Shown here: positions 42,247 to 52,827 of the stretch, one piece after another
How positions within the stretch are numbered: the first letter of the stretch is position 1
How the letters are laid out: every line of letters starts with the position of its first letter
NCBI RefSeq assembly: GCF_002261185.1
Contig: NZ_NEVQ01000008.1
Span: 186,001 to 250,000 of the forward strand
Source: Bordetella genomosp. 4
Lineage (GTDB): Bacteria > Pseudomonadota > Gammaproteobacteria > Burkholderiales > Burkholderiaceae_B
Reading direction: 5' to 3'
DNA length: 64,000 nt
The notes under the pieces: model-generated
What the model was told of the DNA's origin: nothing
The model's database searches: none
Seen by the model: only the letters and a program-made list of their open reading frames with translations
Made by a program: the position numbers and the translations under genes

Positions 42247-43557
42247 ATGTCTAATCGGAAACCCTTGTGTATCGGGCTGTCCCTGGCCACGACCTGGCTG
42301 ACCGGCAACGGTTGGCGTCGGCCCGATAGCTGCGTAGAAGACACTTATTCTGCAGGTTTTTACGCTGACATCGCCAGGCGGGCAGAGGCTGCACACCTGG
42401 ACTTTCTGTTCCGGCCCGACGTGCTGTACCTGGACCCGCAGGTGCTGGACCGTTCGCCTGGCTTCAGCAGCCTGGACCCCACTGTCCTGCTGTCCGCCAT
42501 CGCGCCCGCGACCAAGCGCATCGGCTTGGTAACGACGGCAGCAACCACGTTCAACCCGCCCTACGTGGTCGCCCGCCAACTTCAATCGCTGGACTGGATC
42601 AGCGAGGGCCGTGCTGGATGGAACATCGTGACGGCGCTGGACGGCAGCCGCAACTTCGGTGATGCTCCCATGCCGCCTTCCGAAGAACGCTATAGCAAGG
42701 CATTGGAGTTCACCGAGGTCGTGCGGCAATTGTGGCGAAGCTATCCGCGCGAGGCACTGCTACTGGATCGCGCGGAGGGCAAGTACGCCGACCCCGCGCT
42801 TATTCGGCCTATCGATCATCATGGCCCATATTTCAACGTACAAGGACCGCTAAACCTGCCAGCCCGCGGAGCGGGCCGTATTCCTCTGTTCCAGGCGGGC
42901 GCGTCGGAATGGGGCCGTGACTTCGCAGCGCGCGTCGCCGATGCGGTTTTCGCTGCCACTCCGGATATCTCGGCTGGCGCCGAACTGAGACAGGATCTGC
43001 GTGGCCGTGCCACCACACATGGCCGCAAGCCTGATGCTGTCCGCATGCTGCCGGGCCTCAGCCTGTATTTAGGCAGGACTGCCAGTCAGGCTCGCGATCT
43101 TTATGAGACCACGCAGGGCCGAACGGAGGAGGCTCACAAGCTGGCGTATATCGAACGCATGCTGAACATCGACGTACGCACGCTCGCACCGGACCAGCCG
43201 TTGACCAGCACCATGTTGGGTGAGCCCGGGGTACCTATGCGCGGCCAGACGCATGTGGACCTGCTGCGTCGCCTGGTGATGCGTGAACAGCCGACGCTGA
43301 GGCAACTGCTGCAGCGTCCGGAGGTCTGTAGCTCGGCACATTGGCAGATAGTGGGCACCGCCGAGGACGCATTGCGCGAGATTGTCGCGCGCGTCGAGGC
43401 TGGCGCTGCGGATGGCTTCATTGCCTTGCCGGGCGGGGCCGCGGAGTCTCTGGACCTATGCCTGAGTGAACTGGTTCCTATGCTCGCAGCGCAGGGATTA
43501 TTTCGTAAGCAGTACTCAGGGGAAACGCTTGCCGATCATATGGGAATCGTCCCCTGA
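42247..43557 (+). CDS. LLM-class flavin-dependent monooxygenase (NtaA/SnaA/DszA-like)
   Basis: A 436-residue FMNH2-dependent oxygenase of the nitrilotriacetate/EDTA monooxygenase component A family. Recognisable parts are AGFYADIARRAEAAHLDFLF, DPTVLLSAIAPATKRIGLVTTA, NPPYVVARQLQSLDWISEGR (typical family core) and IPLFQAGASEWGRDFAA. It needs reduced FMN from a separate reductase; a flavin-reductase-domain gene lies at 61967-62611 but is not linked. AAAGGAATC lies upstream of the ATG. Its position as the last gene of a siderophore-uptake operon suggests oxidative breakdown of the imported chelator to free iron; this is inference. Confidence 0.87.
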   Translation: MSNRKPLCIGLSLATTWLTGNGWRRPDSCVEDTYSAGFYADIARRAEAAHLDFLFRPDVLYLDPQVLDRSPGFSSLDPTVLLSAIAPATKRIGLVTTAATTFNPPYVVARQLQSLDWISEGRAGWNIVTALDGSRNFGDAPMPPSEERYSKALEFTEVVRQLWRSYPREALLLDRAEGKYADPALIRPIDHHGPYFNVQGPLNLPARGAGRIPLFQAGASEWGRDFAARVADAVFAATPDISAGAELRQDLRGRATTHGRKPDAVRMLPGLSLYLGRTASQARDLYETTQGRTEEAHKLAYIERMLNIDVRTLAPDQPLTSTMLGEPGVPMRGQTHVDLLRRLVMREQPTLRQLLQRPEVCSSAHWQIVGTAEDALREIVARVEAGAADGFIALPGGAAESLDLCLSELVPMLAAQGLFRKQYSGETLADHMGIVP

Positions 43558-43586
43558 AAACGACCGCAACGGGCATGTCGGGCTAA

Positions 43587-45035
<1,449 letters not shown>

Positions 45036-45037
45036 TC

Positions 45038-46081
45038 ATGGCAAACGACAAGAATACGGGTCCGACGACGACGTCGATGACCATGATCCAGGCATTGCGT
45101 TCGGCCATGGACGTCATGCTGGAACGTGATGACAATGTGGTGGTGTTCGGCCAGGACGTGGGGTATTTCGGTGGCGTGTTTCGCTGCACCGAGGGCTTGC
45201 AAGCCAAGTACGGTTCTTCGCGTGTTTTTGATGCGCCTATTTCCGAGGGCGGTATCGTCGGCGTCGCGGTAGGCATGGGGGCGTATGGCCTACGGCCGGT
45301 ATGCGAAATCCAGTTCGCCGATTATTTTTATCCCGCGTCGGATCAGATCGTATCCGAGGCGGCGCGGCTGCGTTATCGCTCGGTGAATGAATTCATCGCA
45401 CCGATGACGATTCGCATGCCCTGCGGTGGCGGTATCTATGGCGGGCAGACGCATAGCCAGAGCCCCGAGGCCATGTTCACGCAGGTATGCGGTTTGCGTA
45501 CCGTGCTGCCCTCCAATCCGTACGATGCGAAAGGCCTGTTGATCGCGGCGATCGAGAATAATGATCCGGTGATTTTTCTCGAGCCGAAACGTCTCTATAA
45601 CGGCCCGTTCGATGGGCATCATGACCGCCCCGTGACGCCGTGGAGCAAGCATCCGGCCAGCCAGGTCCCCACGGGCTATTACACCGTGCCCCTAGGCAGC
45701 GCCGCTATTGTGCGTCCGGGTGAGGCGCTGACTGTGCTGACGTACGGCACGACGGTGCATGTGTCTCTGACCGCAGCCGAGGAAACCGGCCTCGATGCCG
45801 AAGTGATCGACCTGCGTACGTTATGGCCACTGGATCTCGACACGATCGTGAACTCGGTGCGCAAGACTGGTCGTTGCGTCGTGGTGCACGAGGCGACACG
45901 CACCTGCGGTTTCGGCGCCGAGCTGGTGTCCTTGATTCAAGAGCATTGCTTTCATTACCTGGAGGCTCCTATCGAGCGTGTCACGGGTTGGGATACCCCA
46001 TATCCGCATGCTCAGGAATGGGCGTATTTTCCAGGGCCGGCTCGCGTGGGCGCGGCATTCCAACGCGTGATGGAGGCATGA
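45038..46081 (+). CDS. bkdA2: Branched-chain 2-oxoacid dehydrogenase E1 component, beta subunit
   Basis: The 347-residue partner of the E1 alpha subunit in the decarboxylase tetramer. It shows MTMIQALRSAMDVMLERDDN, VVVFGQDVGYFGGVFRCTEG, RVFDAPISEGGIVGVAVGM and YFYPASDQIVSEAARLRYRS, the normal transketolase-fold succession. The C-terminal domain has EVIDLRTLWPLDLDTIVNSV. It begins 2 bp after the alpha-subunit stop, with GCCAAGAGCTGGGAG upstream. Confidence 0.96.
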   Translation: MANDKNTGPTTTSMTMIQALRSAMDVMLERDDNVVVFGQDVGYFGGVFRCTEGLQAKYGSSRVFDAPISEGGIVGVAVGMGAYGLRPVCEIQFADYFYPASDQIVSEAARLRYRSVNEFIAPMTIRMPCGGGIYGGQTHSQSPEAMFTQVCGLRTVLPSNPYDAKGLLIAAIENNDPVIFLEPKRLYNGPFDGHHDRPVTPWSKHPASQVPTGYYTVPLGSAAIVRPGEALTVLTYGTTVHVSLTAAEETGLDAEVIDLRTLWPLDLDTIVNSVRKTGRCVVVHEATRTCGFGAELVSLIQEHCFHYLEAPIERVTGWDTPYPHAQEWAYFPGPARVGAAFQRVMEA

Positions 46082-46082
46082 C

Positions 46083-47570
46083 ATGGGGATTCACATCATC
46101 AAAATGCCCGACATCGGCGAAGGGATTGCCGAGGTCGAGCTCGTAGCGTGGCATGTAAAGGCCGGTGATACCGTGGCAGAGGATCAACCTCTGGCCGACG
46201 TGATGACAGACAAGGCGACGGTGGAGATTCCGTCGCCGGTGGTGGGCAAGGTGATCTCGCTGGGCGGCAACGTGGGTGACACGATGGCCGTGGGCGGCGA
46301 ATTGATTCGCTTAGAGGTTGAGGGCGCGGGCAATTTCAAAGGCGATGCGACGGCTGCGCAAGCAGGTCAGACGCCAACCGCAGCAGCCGGCAAGCCGGCG
46401 GGTGATGCGAGTGTGGTTCGAGACGCCGCAAGTCAAGCCGATAGAGAGGCCAACGCTGGATCGCAGTCGTCTTCGACATCCTCGACGGCGTCCAGCGCTG
46501 CGACTGTATCGCGAGAGTCGGCATCGCTTGGTGCATCCATCGCTTCGAATGTTTCGTCGGGTTCGACGGTTGCGTCGGCGATGGCTGCGCGTGGTATGGC
46601 TCAAGCCGAGACACAGGCTTCGGCTGGAGCTGCCCGGAAATCCCCTGCAGCCACATCCGCTGTGCAGCGCGCCACGCCGTCTCGTCAACCAGACGAACGT
46701 CCCTTGGCCTCGCCCGCCGTGCGCAAACGGGCCTGGGATCTGGGTATCGAGCTGCGTTATGTGCATGGATCTGGGCCGGCGGGCCGTATCATGCACGAAG
46801 ACCTGGACGCCTATGTACAAGGGCAGGGCGCAACCGCATCGGCGGCGCTATCCGGATATCGCGAGCGCCATGACGAGGAACAGGTCCCCGTCGTGGGGCT
46901 GCGCCGTAAGATCGCGCAGAAAATGCAGGAATCCAAGCGGCGTATTCCTCATTTCAGTTACGTCGAGGAAATCGACGTGACCGAGATCGAGGATCTGCGC
47001 GCGCAACTGAATCGCAAATATGGCGAGTCGCGCGGCAAGCTCACGCTGTTGCCCTTGCTGGCTCGCGCCATGGTTATCGCCTTGCGGGATTTCCCGCAAA
47101 TCAATGCGCGTTACGACGATGAGGCGGGTGTAGTGACCCGTTTTGGCGCCGTGCATCTGGGTGTGGCGACGCAGACCGATGCCGGTTTGATCGTGCCTGT
47201 TGTGCGCCATGCCGAGTCGCTCGATATCTGGGCGATTGCGCAAGAGATCGCACGATTGGCCCAGGCGGTGCGCAACGGCAAAGCCGAACGCGATGCGTTA
47301 AGCGGATCCACGATCACACTCACGAGCTTGGGGGCCTTGGGCGGCATTGTCAGTACGCCCGTCATCAATCATCCCGAGGTAGGCATTGTGGGGGTGAATC
47401 GCATCGTCGAGCGGCCGATGTTCCAGCAAGGCGCAGTCGTCGCCCGTAAGCTGATGAACTTGTCTTCGTCCTTTGATCATCGTGTGGTCGACGGCATGGA
47501 TGCAGCGCAGTTCATCCAGGCAGTGCGTGCATTGCTTGAACAGCCTGCCTTACTTTTCGTGGAGGCGTGA
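46083..47570 (+). CDS. bkdB: Dihydrolipoamide acyltransferase (E2) of the branched-chain complex
   Basis: The 495-residue core of the complex, transferring the branched acyl group to CoA. The lipoyl domain is residues ~3-78 with lipoyl-Lys44 in [14 protein letters not shown] long Ser/Ala-rich flexible linker follows (about 100-200), then the E1/E3-binding domain ([20 protein letters not shown]) and the catalytic domain ending [14 protein letters not shown] with the active-site His. The linker is longer and more Ser-rich than in many E2s. ATG 46083 directly follows the E1-beta stop, and the 3' end overlaps the E3 start (GTGATG). Confidence 0.95.
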   Translation: MGIHIIKMPDIGEGIAEVELVAWHVKAGDTVAEDQPLADVMTDKATVEIPSPVVGKVISLGGNVGDTMAVGGELIRLEVEGAGNFKGDATAAQAGQTPTAAAGKPAGDASVVRDAASQADREANAGSQSSSTSSTASSAATVSRESASLGASIASNVSSGSTVASAMAARGMAQAETQASAGAARKSPAATSAVQRATPSRQPDERPLASPAVRKRAWDLGIELRYVHGSGPAGRIMHEDLDAYVQGQGATASAALSGYRERHDEEQVPVVGLRRKIAQKMQESKRRIPHFSYVEEIDVTEIEDLRAQLNRKYGESRGKLTLLPLLARAMVIALRDFPQINARYDDEAGVVTRFGAVHLGVATQTDAGLIVPVVRHAESLDIWAIAQEIARLAQAVRNGKAERDALSGSTITLTSLGALGGIVSTPVINHPEVGIVGVNRIVERPMFQQGAVVARKLMNLSSSFDHRVVDGMDAAQFIQAVRALLEQPALLFVEA

Positions 47571-48967
47571 TGAGCGAGACGCTGAACACAACATTGTTGG
47601 TGATCGGCGGCGGGCCGGGAGGTTATGTCGCCGCGATTCGCGCCGGTCAGTTGGGCGTGCCCACGATTGTCGTCGAGGGACAGCAGCCGGGTGGTACATG
47701 CCTGAATATCGGCTGCATTCCGTCAAAGGCGCTGATTCATGCAGCGGGCGAGTTTGAACGTGCTCGCGAGTACGCCGAGGCTGCACCATTGGGTATTTCG
47801 GTGCAGACGCCCTCGATAGACATCACAAAGACGGTCGCCTGGAAAGACGGCATCGTGAGCCGATTGACCGGGGGCGTAACCGCCTTGCTCAAGAAAAACG
47901 GGGTGCAACTGGTGCGCGGCTGGGCTCAGGTGCTGGATGGCAAGACGGTTGAGGTCGATACCGGACAAGGCATTCAACGCATCCAGTGCGAGCACTTGCT
48001 GTTGGCAGCGGGATCAGAGCCGATGCCGTTGCCGTCCATGCCTTTCGCAGGCCGAGTGATTTCGTCCACCGAGGCGCTGTCGCCGTCATCTATTCCTGAA
48101 CGATTGGTCGTGGTCGGCGGCGGCTATATTGGATTGGAGCTGGGCACGGTGTATCGCAAGCTCGGCGCCGAGGTCGCGGTGGTCGAGGCGCAGGATCGTA
48201 TTTTGCCGACCTACGATGCCGATCTGACCAAGCCGGTCGCGGCTGCGCTGGCCAAGATGGGGATCACACTCTACCTCGGGCGCAAGGTCATGGGCATGAA
48301 TGCGGCCGGCGATGCGGTACGCATACAGGATGCATCGGGGGCCGAGACGGTGTTGCCTGCAGATCAAGTTCTGCTGGCTATCGGTCGCCGGCCTCGTACT
48401 CAGGGGTGGGGGCTGGAGAACCTGCAGTTGAGCCGATCGGGTAATGCATTGCGTATTGACGATCAATGCCGGACGTCGATGCGAAATGTCTGGGCGATTG
48501 GCGATATCGCGGGGGAACCGATGTTGGCGCATCGTGCGATGGCGCAGGGCGAGATGGTTGCCGAATTAGTGGCCGGTCAGAAGCGTCGCTTTACGCCAGC
48601 GGCCATTCCGGCGGTGTGTTTTACCGATCCGGAAATCGTCACGGCGGGTCTCGCGCCGCAGCAGGCGCAGGATGCAGGGTTGGATTGTCTGGTCGGTGTA
48701 TTCCCGTTTGCCGCCAATGGGCGCGCCATGACGCTGGAGTCGACAGAAGGCTTTGTGCGTGTCGTCGTGCGCCGTGATAACCATCTGATTGTCGGGTGGC
48801 AGGCGGTCGGGCGCGGGGTGTCTGAGCTGGCGGCGGCGTTTTCGCAGTCGCTGGAGATGGGGGCCGTGTTGGAGGACGTGGCTGGAACTATTCATGCGCA
48901 TCCGACGTTGGGGGAGGCTGTTCAAGAGGCTGCTTTGCGTGCGTTGGGGCATGCTTTGCATATTTAG
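47570..48967 (+). CDS. lpdV: Dihydrolipoamide dehydrogenase (E3) of the branched-chain complex
   Basis: A 465-residue FAD enzyme reoxidising the lipoyl groups of E2. It has the FAD motif [20 protein letters not shown], the redox disulfide [15 protein letters not shown], the NAD motif [20 protein letters not shown], the second FAD segment [18 protein letters not shown] and the C-terminal [15 protein letters not shown] with the catalytic His-Glu pair. GGAGG lies directly before ATG 47570, which overlaps the E2 stop; a GTG one codon earlier is possible. Last gene of the bkd operon. Confidence 0.96.
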   Translation: MSETLNTTLLVIGGGPGGYVAAIRAGQLGVPTIVVEGQQPGGTCLNIGCIPSKALIHAAGEFERAREYAEAAPLGISVQTPSIDITKTVAWKDGIVSRLTGGVTALLKKNGVQLVRGWAQVLDGKTVEVDTGQGIQRIQCEHLLLAAGSEPMPLPSMPFAGRVISSTEALSPSSIPERLVVVGGGYIGLELGTVYRKLGAEVAVVEAQDRILPTYDADLTKPVAAALAKMGITLYLGRKVMGMNAAGDAVRIQDASGAETVLPADQVLLAIGRRPRTQGWGLENLQLSRSGNALRIDDQCRTSMRNVWAIGDIAGEPMLAHRAMAQGEMVAELVAGQKRRFTPAAIPAVCFTDPEIVTAGLAPQQAQDAGLDCLVGVFPFAANGRAMTLESTEGFVRVVVRRDNHLIVGWQAVGRGVSELAAAFSQSLEMGAVLEDVAGTIHAHPTLGEAVQEAALRALGHALHI

Positions 48968-48996
48968 TTGGGTAGAGGGTGGTGTGCTTATTGGAC

Positions 48997-49160
48997 GTCG
49001 AGCCGAGGCAATCGGGCCGTGAGGGCTTCACAAAGCCGGTCCGGCGCGCGGGCACCGGACATCGTGTTCGCTCGTCTCGTCCGGCCCGTTCGGGCCTACC
49101 TACGACGTCCGCTCCACTCGGCTTTGAGGCGCCCTCACGGCCCGATTGCCTCGGCTCGAC
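48997..49160. repeat. T-shaped long palindrome downstream of lpdV
   Basis: The left arm (48997-49026, starting GTCGAGCCGAGGCAA) and right arm (49131-49160, ending TTGCCTCGGCTCGAC) are perfectly complementary over 30 bp. The stem resumes after a symmetric 5x5 internal loop: AAAGCCG (49032-49038) with CGGCTTT (49119-49125). The centre carries two side hairpins: GTCCGG/CCGGAC (49039-49044, 49055-49060) and GGCCCG/CGGGCC (49083-49088, 49091-49096). It has the same layout as 14618-14751. The gap 48968-49422 lies between two converging genes, and I see no gene in it. Confidence 0.88.
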
Positions 49161-49255
49161 TCGCAGTCATTCAAGCTCATCACGTCGCTGGCACGACTTT
49201 CTTGCTTGGCATTTTTCTGCAACCGTGTTGGCAAAGAGAAAGATCTTGCAGGGCT

Positions 49256-49290
49256 GCGATTCGCGTGTGCCCTGCACACACGCGAATCGC
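49256..49290. terminator. Perfect 14-bp hairpin in the lpdV/acyl-CoA dehydrogenase gap
   Basis: GCGATTCGCGTGTG (49256-49269) pairs perfectly with CACACGCGAATCGC (49277-49290) across a 7-base loop. It sits 132 bp beyond the acyl-CoA dehydrogenase stop and beside the large palindrome. No T-tract follows on either strand, so termination is only one possible role. Confidence 0.6.
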
Positions 49291-49422
49291 GATCGGTCCG
49301 GGCATGCGGCGGGGTGGCATGGTGCCAGTTTGGAAGATCTGCTTGGCTAGAGTTGATGCATGCGGCGATGATGCGTAGCTCATCTCCATTGAAATCGCGA
49401 TAAGCACGTATGCCGCCTGTGA

Positions 49423-50580
49423 CTACGCCAAAATCCCTTTCGCAATCGTATTGCGCTGTATCTCGCTGGTACCCGTCACTATCCGATATAGCCGCAACCG
49501 GCGGAAAATGAATTCCACCGGGTGATTTTTGGTCACGCCGACATTGCCATGTATCTGCATAGCCTTGTCGGCGATTTCAAAACACCGCTCGGATACGAAG
49601 AGCTTGCACATGGCCGCCAGCTCGCGCACGTCCTCGCCCGCGTCGGCTCGCTGTGCGGCGCCCAATACCATTTGCTCGCACGCATAGAGCGAGGTCGCCA
49701 TGTCGGCCAGCATGTGCTGGATGGCCTGAAAGCGGCTGATCGGGCCGCCGAACTGCTGGCGCGTTTTTGCATAATCGACAGCCATGCGAAAGGCCTGCCG
49801 CGCCAGTCCTATCATCGTAGGACAGTGCAGCAGGCGATTGACGCTGACGCGATTCATCGCGATGCGAAAGCCTTCTCCCGGTTTGCCGATCAGATTTTTT
49901 TTCGGCACGCGTACATGATCCAACACGATGTCTGCGTCGACATACTGTCCTGTCATCGGCACGCAATCATGCTCTAGCCGCACTCCTGGCAGATCCAGAT
50001 CGATCAGGATAGCCGAGATTCCGTCCATGCCTTTTTCAGGATCGGTGACGCACATCGTGATCGCAAAGTCCGCAAACATCGATGCCGTGATGTAGTGTTT
50101 GACGCCTGTGATGATGTAGTCATCGCCGTCTTCTACCGCGAGTGTGCGCAAGCTGGTGGCGTCCGAGCCCGACTGCGGCTCAGTCATCGCAAAGCAAGCG
50201 CCGCGCTCGGCGTGTACGACCGGCATGATGTAGCGTTCCAACTGATACGGCGTGGCGTAACGGACGAGATTGCCTATTCGTGACGGTCCGCCCCAATCGC
50301 CTAGCACATGAGGGAACAGAATGGCGCCCGATGCAGCGGCATCGTCTTTCAATACACATAGGTCCCGGTACGGCAAGGCCTGTCCGCCTATCTCCTTGGG
50401 CAATTGCAGGCCGTACAGGCCCAGGGCGCGAGAACGTTGCCAAATCGATTTGACCAGTTCGCGAGGAAACTCGTCCTCGTATCCCAGGCCGCGCGAGCGT
50501 TCCATGGGGATCAATTCGTCATGCAGATAACGGTGCAGGCGTTCGCGCAACTCGGCGAGGGTGGGGCTGTCTTGGGCCAT
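49423..50580 (-). CDS. Acyl-CoA dehydrogenase family protein
   Basis: A 385-residue FAD enzyme of the acyl-CoA dehydrogenase fold. Characteristic segments are CFAMTEPQSGSDATSLRT and YIITGVKHYITASMFADFAI (first signature), KTRQQFGGPISRFQAIQHMLADMA and MQIHGNVGVTKNHPVEFIFRRLR. The C-terminal RIVTGTSEIQRNTIAKGIL is the second signature. In medium/short-chain enzymes the catalytic Glu precedes GT (Y-E-G-T); here that position is Thr (V-T-G-T), so another residue must act, as in isovaleryl- or long-chain-type enzymes. The substrate is unknown. It is divergent from a damaged LysR gene that may have controlled it. Confidence 0.9.
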   Translation of the reverse strand: MAQDSPTLAELRERLHRYLHDELIPMERSRGLGYEDEFPRELVKSIWQRSRALGLYGLQLPKEIGGQALPYRDLCVLKDDAAASGAILFPHVLGDWGGPSRIGNLVRYATPYQLERYIMPVVHAERGACFAMTEPQSGSDATSLRTLAVEDGDDYIITGVKHYITASMFADFAITMCVTDPEKGMDGISAILIDLDLPGVRLEHDCVPMTGQYVDADIVLDHVRVPKKNLIGKPGEGFRIAMNRVSVNRLLHCPTMIGLARQAFRMAVDYAKTRQQFGGPISRFQAIQHMLADMATSLYACEQMVLGAAQRADAGEDVRELAAMCKLFVSERCFEIADKAMQIHGNVGVTKNHPVEFIFRRLRLYRIVTGTSEIQRNTIAKGILA

Positions 50581-50666
50581 GATGTCTCCTTGAATGAGCG
50601 CTAGCTTGACAGCGCTTGCTCGCTTGGTGATTATCTTTTCTTTGGGTTCAATAACCAGGCGGAATC

Positions 50667-51567
50667 ATGCGACTCGAAGATCTGGACTATTTTCTGGCCG
50701 TGGCGCGCGCCGGGCATGTAGGGCGCGCAGCTGATGGCATGGGGATCAGCCAACCCGCGCTGACCAAGGGGATCCGGCGCCTCGAGGACGAGCTGAAGCT
50801 GCAGTTGTTCGTGCGCACGCCAAAGGGGATGGAACTGACCATGCCCGGGAAAGCGTTTTACCAGCGTAGTCTGCAAGCGCGGCGCGAGCTGGACGAGGCA
50901 TTGCGCGAGGCCGGTGATCTGCATCGAGGCAGTGTCGGCCTGGTGCGTGTCGGGGTAACCCCCGTTGTTGGTGGAGCCGGTGTTCAACCAGGCTTGTGTC
51001 GAGTTGATGGCGCAGCGACCCGCCGCAAAAATCAACGTTGTGGTAGCACTCAACGATGCGTTGATTCCGGCGTTGCGTCAGGGTGACCTGGATTTTTCGA
51101 TCAGCTCGCTGCACGATTCGGCTGCGCCTGCGGAGTTTGATCGCATCCCGCTGTTTCGCGACCGCCTCTTTGTCGCCGCTCGTCGTGGACATCCAATTTT
51201 CGGCCATGCGCGGATCCGCTTTGAACATTTGCTGGGTTATAGCTGGATGCTGCCTGGTTTGCAGGTCGCCTCACGCCGCTGGCTGGAGACCAGGTTTGAA
51301 CAGCATGGGGCCCCGCCGCCCAATATCATGGTGGAGTCCAACTCTTCGGTATCCAGCCTGGTGAGCATTTTGCACAGTACCGATTTGCTCACTGTGATCA
51401 GCGAGATCACGCTGCGATCCGAGGCCGGACAGGGCTTGGCCGCGGTACCGCTCGACGATGTCACGTGGCATCGCGAGATCGGCATCATGACGCGTCATGG
51501 CAGCTATCAGTCGCCGTTGGCCGAACGCCTGATTGAAATTCTGCGTGAGCGGGCTCGAGGGCGTTGA
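50667..51567 (+). pseudogene. LysR-family regulator with a frameshift at a C5 tract
   Basis: Two overlapping frames encode one LysR protein of about 300 residues. Frame one (from ATG 50667) gives the winged helix-turn-helix: LEDLDYFLAVARAGHVGRAA, GISQPALTKGIRRLEDELKL, then the linker GLVRVGVTP. The effector domain continues only in another frame from about 50965: LLVEPVFNQACVELMAQRPA to the end at 51567. Removing one C from the five Cs at 50959-50963 restores GVTPLLVEPVF. So either the gene is inactivated, the tract is slippery, or the base is a sequencing error. It is divergent from the acyl-CoA dehydrogenase gene, its likely target. Confidence 0.85.
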
Positions 51568-51617
51568 CGGCCGACCTGCGTAGACCTGCTGCCGACCGTG
51601 GCGGCGAGGAATCAACC

Positions 51618-52604
51618 CTATTCGTTGCGCAATCCTAGTTGCTTGATCAGCGGCCCATAGCGGTCCGACTCGGCCTGGATCAGTGCCTGAAACTCTGCTT
51701 GCGTACCCGCGATGGGCGTGAACGACTGCGATTGCAGTGCTTTCTTGACGTCGGGTTGGCTCACGACTTTGATCATGGCTTGATTCAGGCGCTCGACGAT
51801 ATCCGCCGGCGTGCCTTTGGGTACTGCGATGCCACCCCAACTGCCGCTTTCAAAGTCCTTGTAGCCGGCCTCTGCTACCGTGGGTACATCAGGCAATGAG
51901 CCGGCGCGGTCGTGACCGGTCACGGCGATGGCTCGCACGCGGCCGCTTTCGATGAAGGGCATGGCGGGCGCTACGGCGATGATGCCCACGCCCACTTGGC
52001 CGCCGGCCAGGTCGTTGATCATGTTACTGCCGCCGCGATAAGGCACATGCACCGCATCGATGCCGAAGTGCTGCTTGACTGCCTCGAATGTCAGATGCAT
52101 GGATGAGCCTACGCCAGGGCTGCCATAGCTCAGTTTGCCGGGATTGGCTTTTGAATAGGCGGTCAGCTCCGCCAGATTATGGATGGGCAGACTGCTGTTG
52201 ACCAGAATGACATGGGGTGACAGGCTGATCCCGGAAACGGGTATCAAGTCGGCTATAGGGTCGAATGACAGATTCGGCGTCAGGTGTTTGGCAATGGCGA
52301 AGTTGCCGCCATATTCCAGCAGTGTATAGCCGTCCGCAGGCGAGTTCACGACTTTCGCACCGCCAATGCTGCCGCCGCCTCCGCCCACATTTTCCACAAT
52401 GATGTTCTGGCCTAGTTCGCGCCCCAGAGGATCTGCGACCAGCCGGGCGATGTAATCGAATTGGCCGCCGGCGGTAAAGGGCACCACTAAACGTATGGGC
52501 CGATCCGGATACGTGCCGGCTCGGACCGTAGCCGGAATCAGGGCCGCCAAACCCAGCACCAATGCGGCCAGAGTTTGCCAGGGGCGATGAACGCGTATTT
52601 GCAC
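51618..52604 (-). CDS. Bug-family periplasmic solute receptor
   Basis: A 328-residue receptor with a signal peptide ending TVRAGT and the mature start YPDRPIRLVVPFTAGGQFDY. GGGGGSIGGAKVVNSPADGYTLLEYG and LSYGSPGVGSSMHLTFEAVKQ are standard Bug ligand-site segments. It is convergent with the LysR remnant and divergent from the CoA-ligase gene (224 bp between starts). Linkage to CoA ligase and acyl-CoA dehydrogenase genes suggests a carboxylic-acid ligand that is activated to its CoA ester after uptake; this is inference. Confidence 0.93.
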   Translation of the reverse strand: MQIRVHRPWQTLAALVLGLAALIPATVRAGTYPDRPIRLVVPFTAGGQFDYIARLVADPLGRELGQNIIVENVGGGGGSIGGAKVVNSPADGYTLLEYGGNFAIAKHLTPNLSFDPIADLIPVSGISLSPHVILVNSSLPIHNLAELTAYSKANPGKLSYGSPGVGSSMHLTFEAVKQHFGIDAVHVPYRGGSNMINDLAGGQVGVGIIAVAPAMPFIESGRVRAIAVTGHDRAGSLPDVPTVAEAGYKDFESGSWGGIAVPKGTPADIVERLNQAMIKVVSQPDVKKALQSQSFTPIAGTQAEFQALIQAESDRYGPLIKQLGLRNE

Positions 52605-52827
52605 GAGTGTCTCCTAGGAATCGCAAGCAGGCTGTCGAATGTGCCTGTCGTGGCCAGATTTAACCTGCGTGGACTCATCAAGCGATGCCCTATCCGCGTA
52701 TCCCGATAACTTTACGGCATGATTATCGCTTGATAACCCTGCGGCATTGAAAAACGCGCGCCGGTTATTTGCCGAGTATGGTTCCGGCTGCACCATCCCG
52801 CCATGCAAAAAAACGATGGAGCATTCG

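Noticed and set aside
48968-49422. Short open frames in the lpdV/acyl-CoA dehydrogenase gap
   Set aside because: They are produced by the GC-rich palindromes, lack ribosome sites and resemble no protein.
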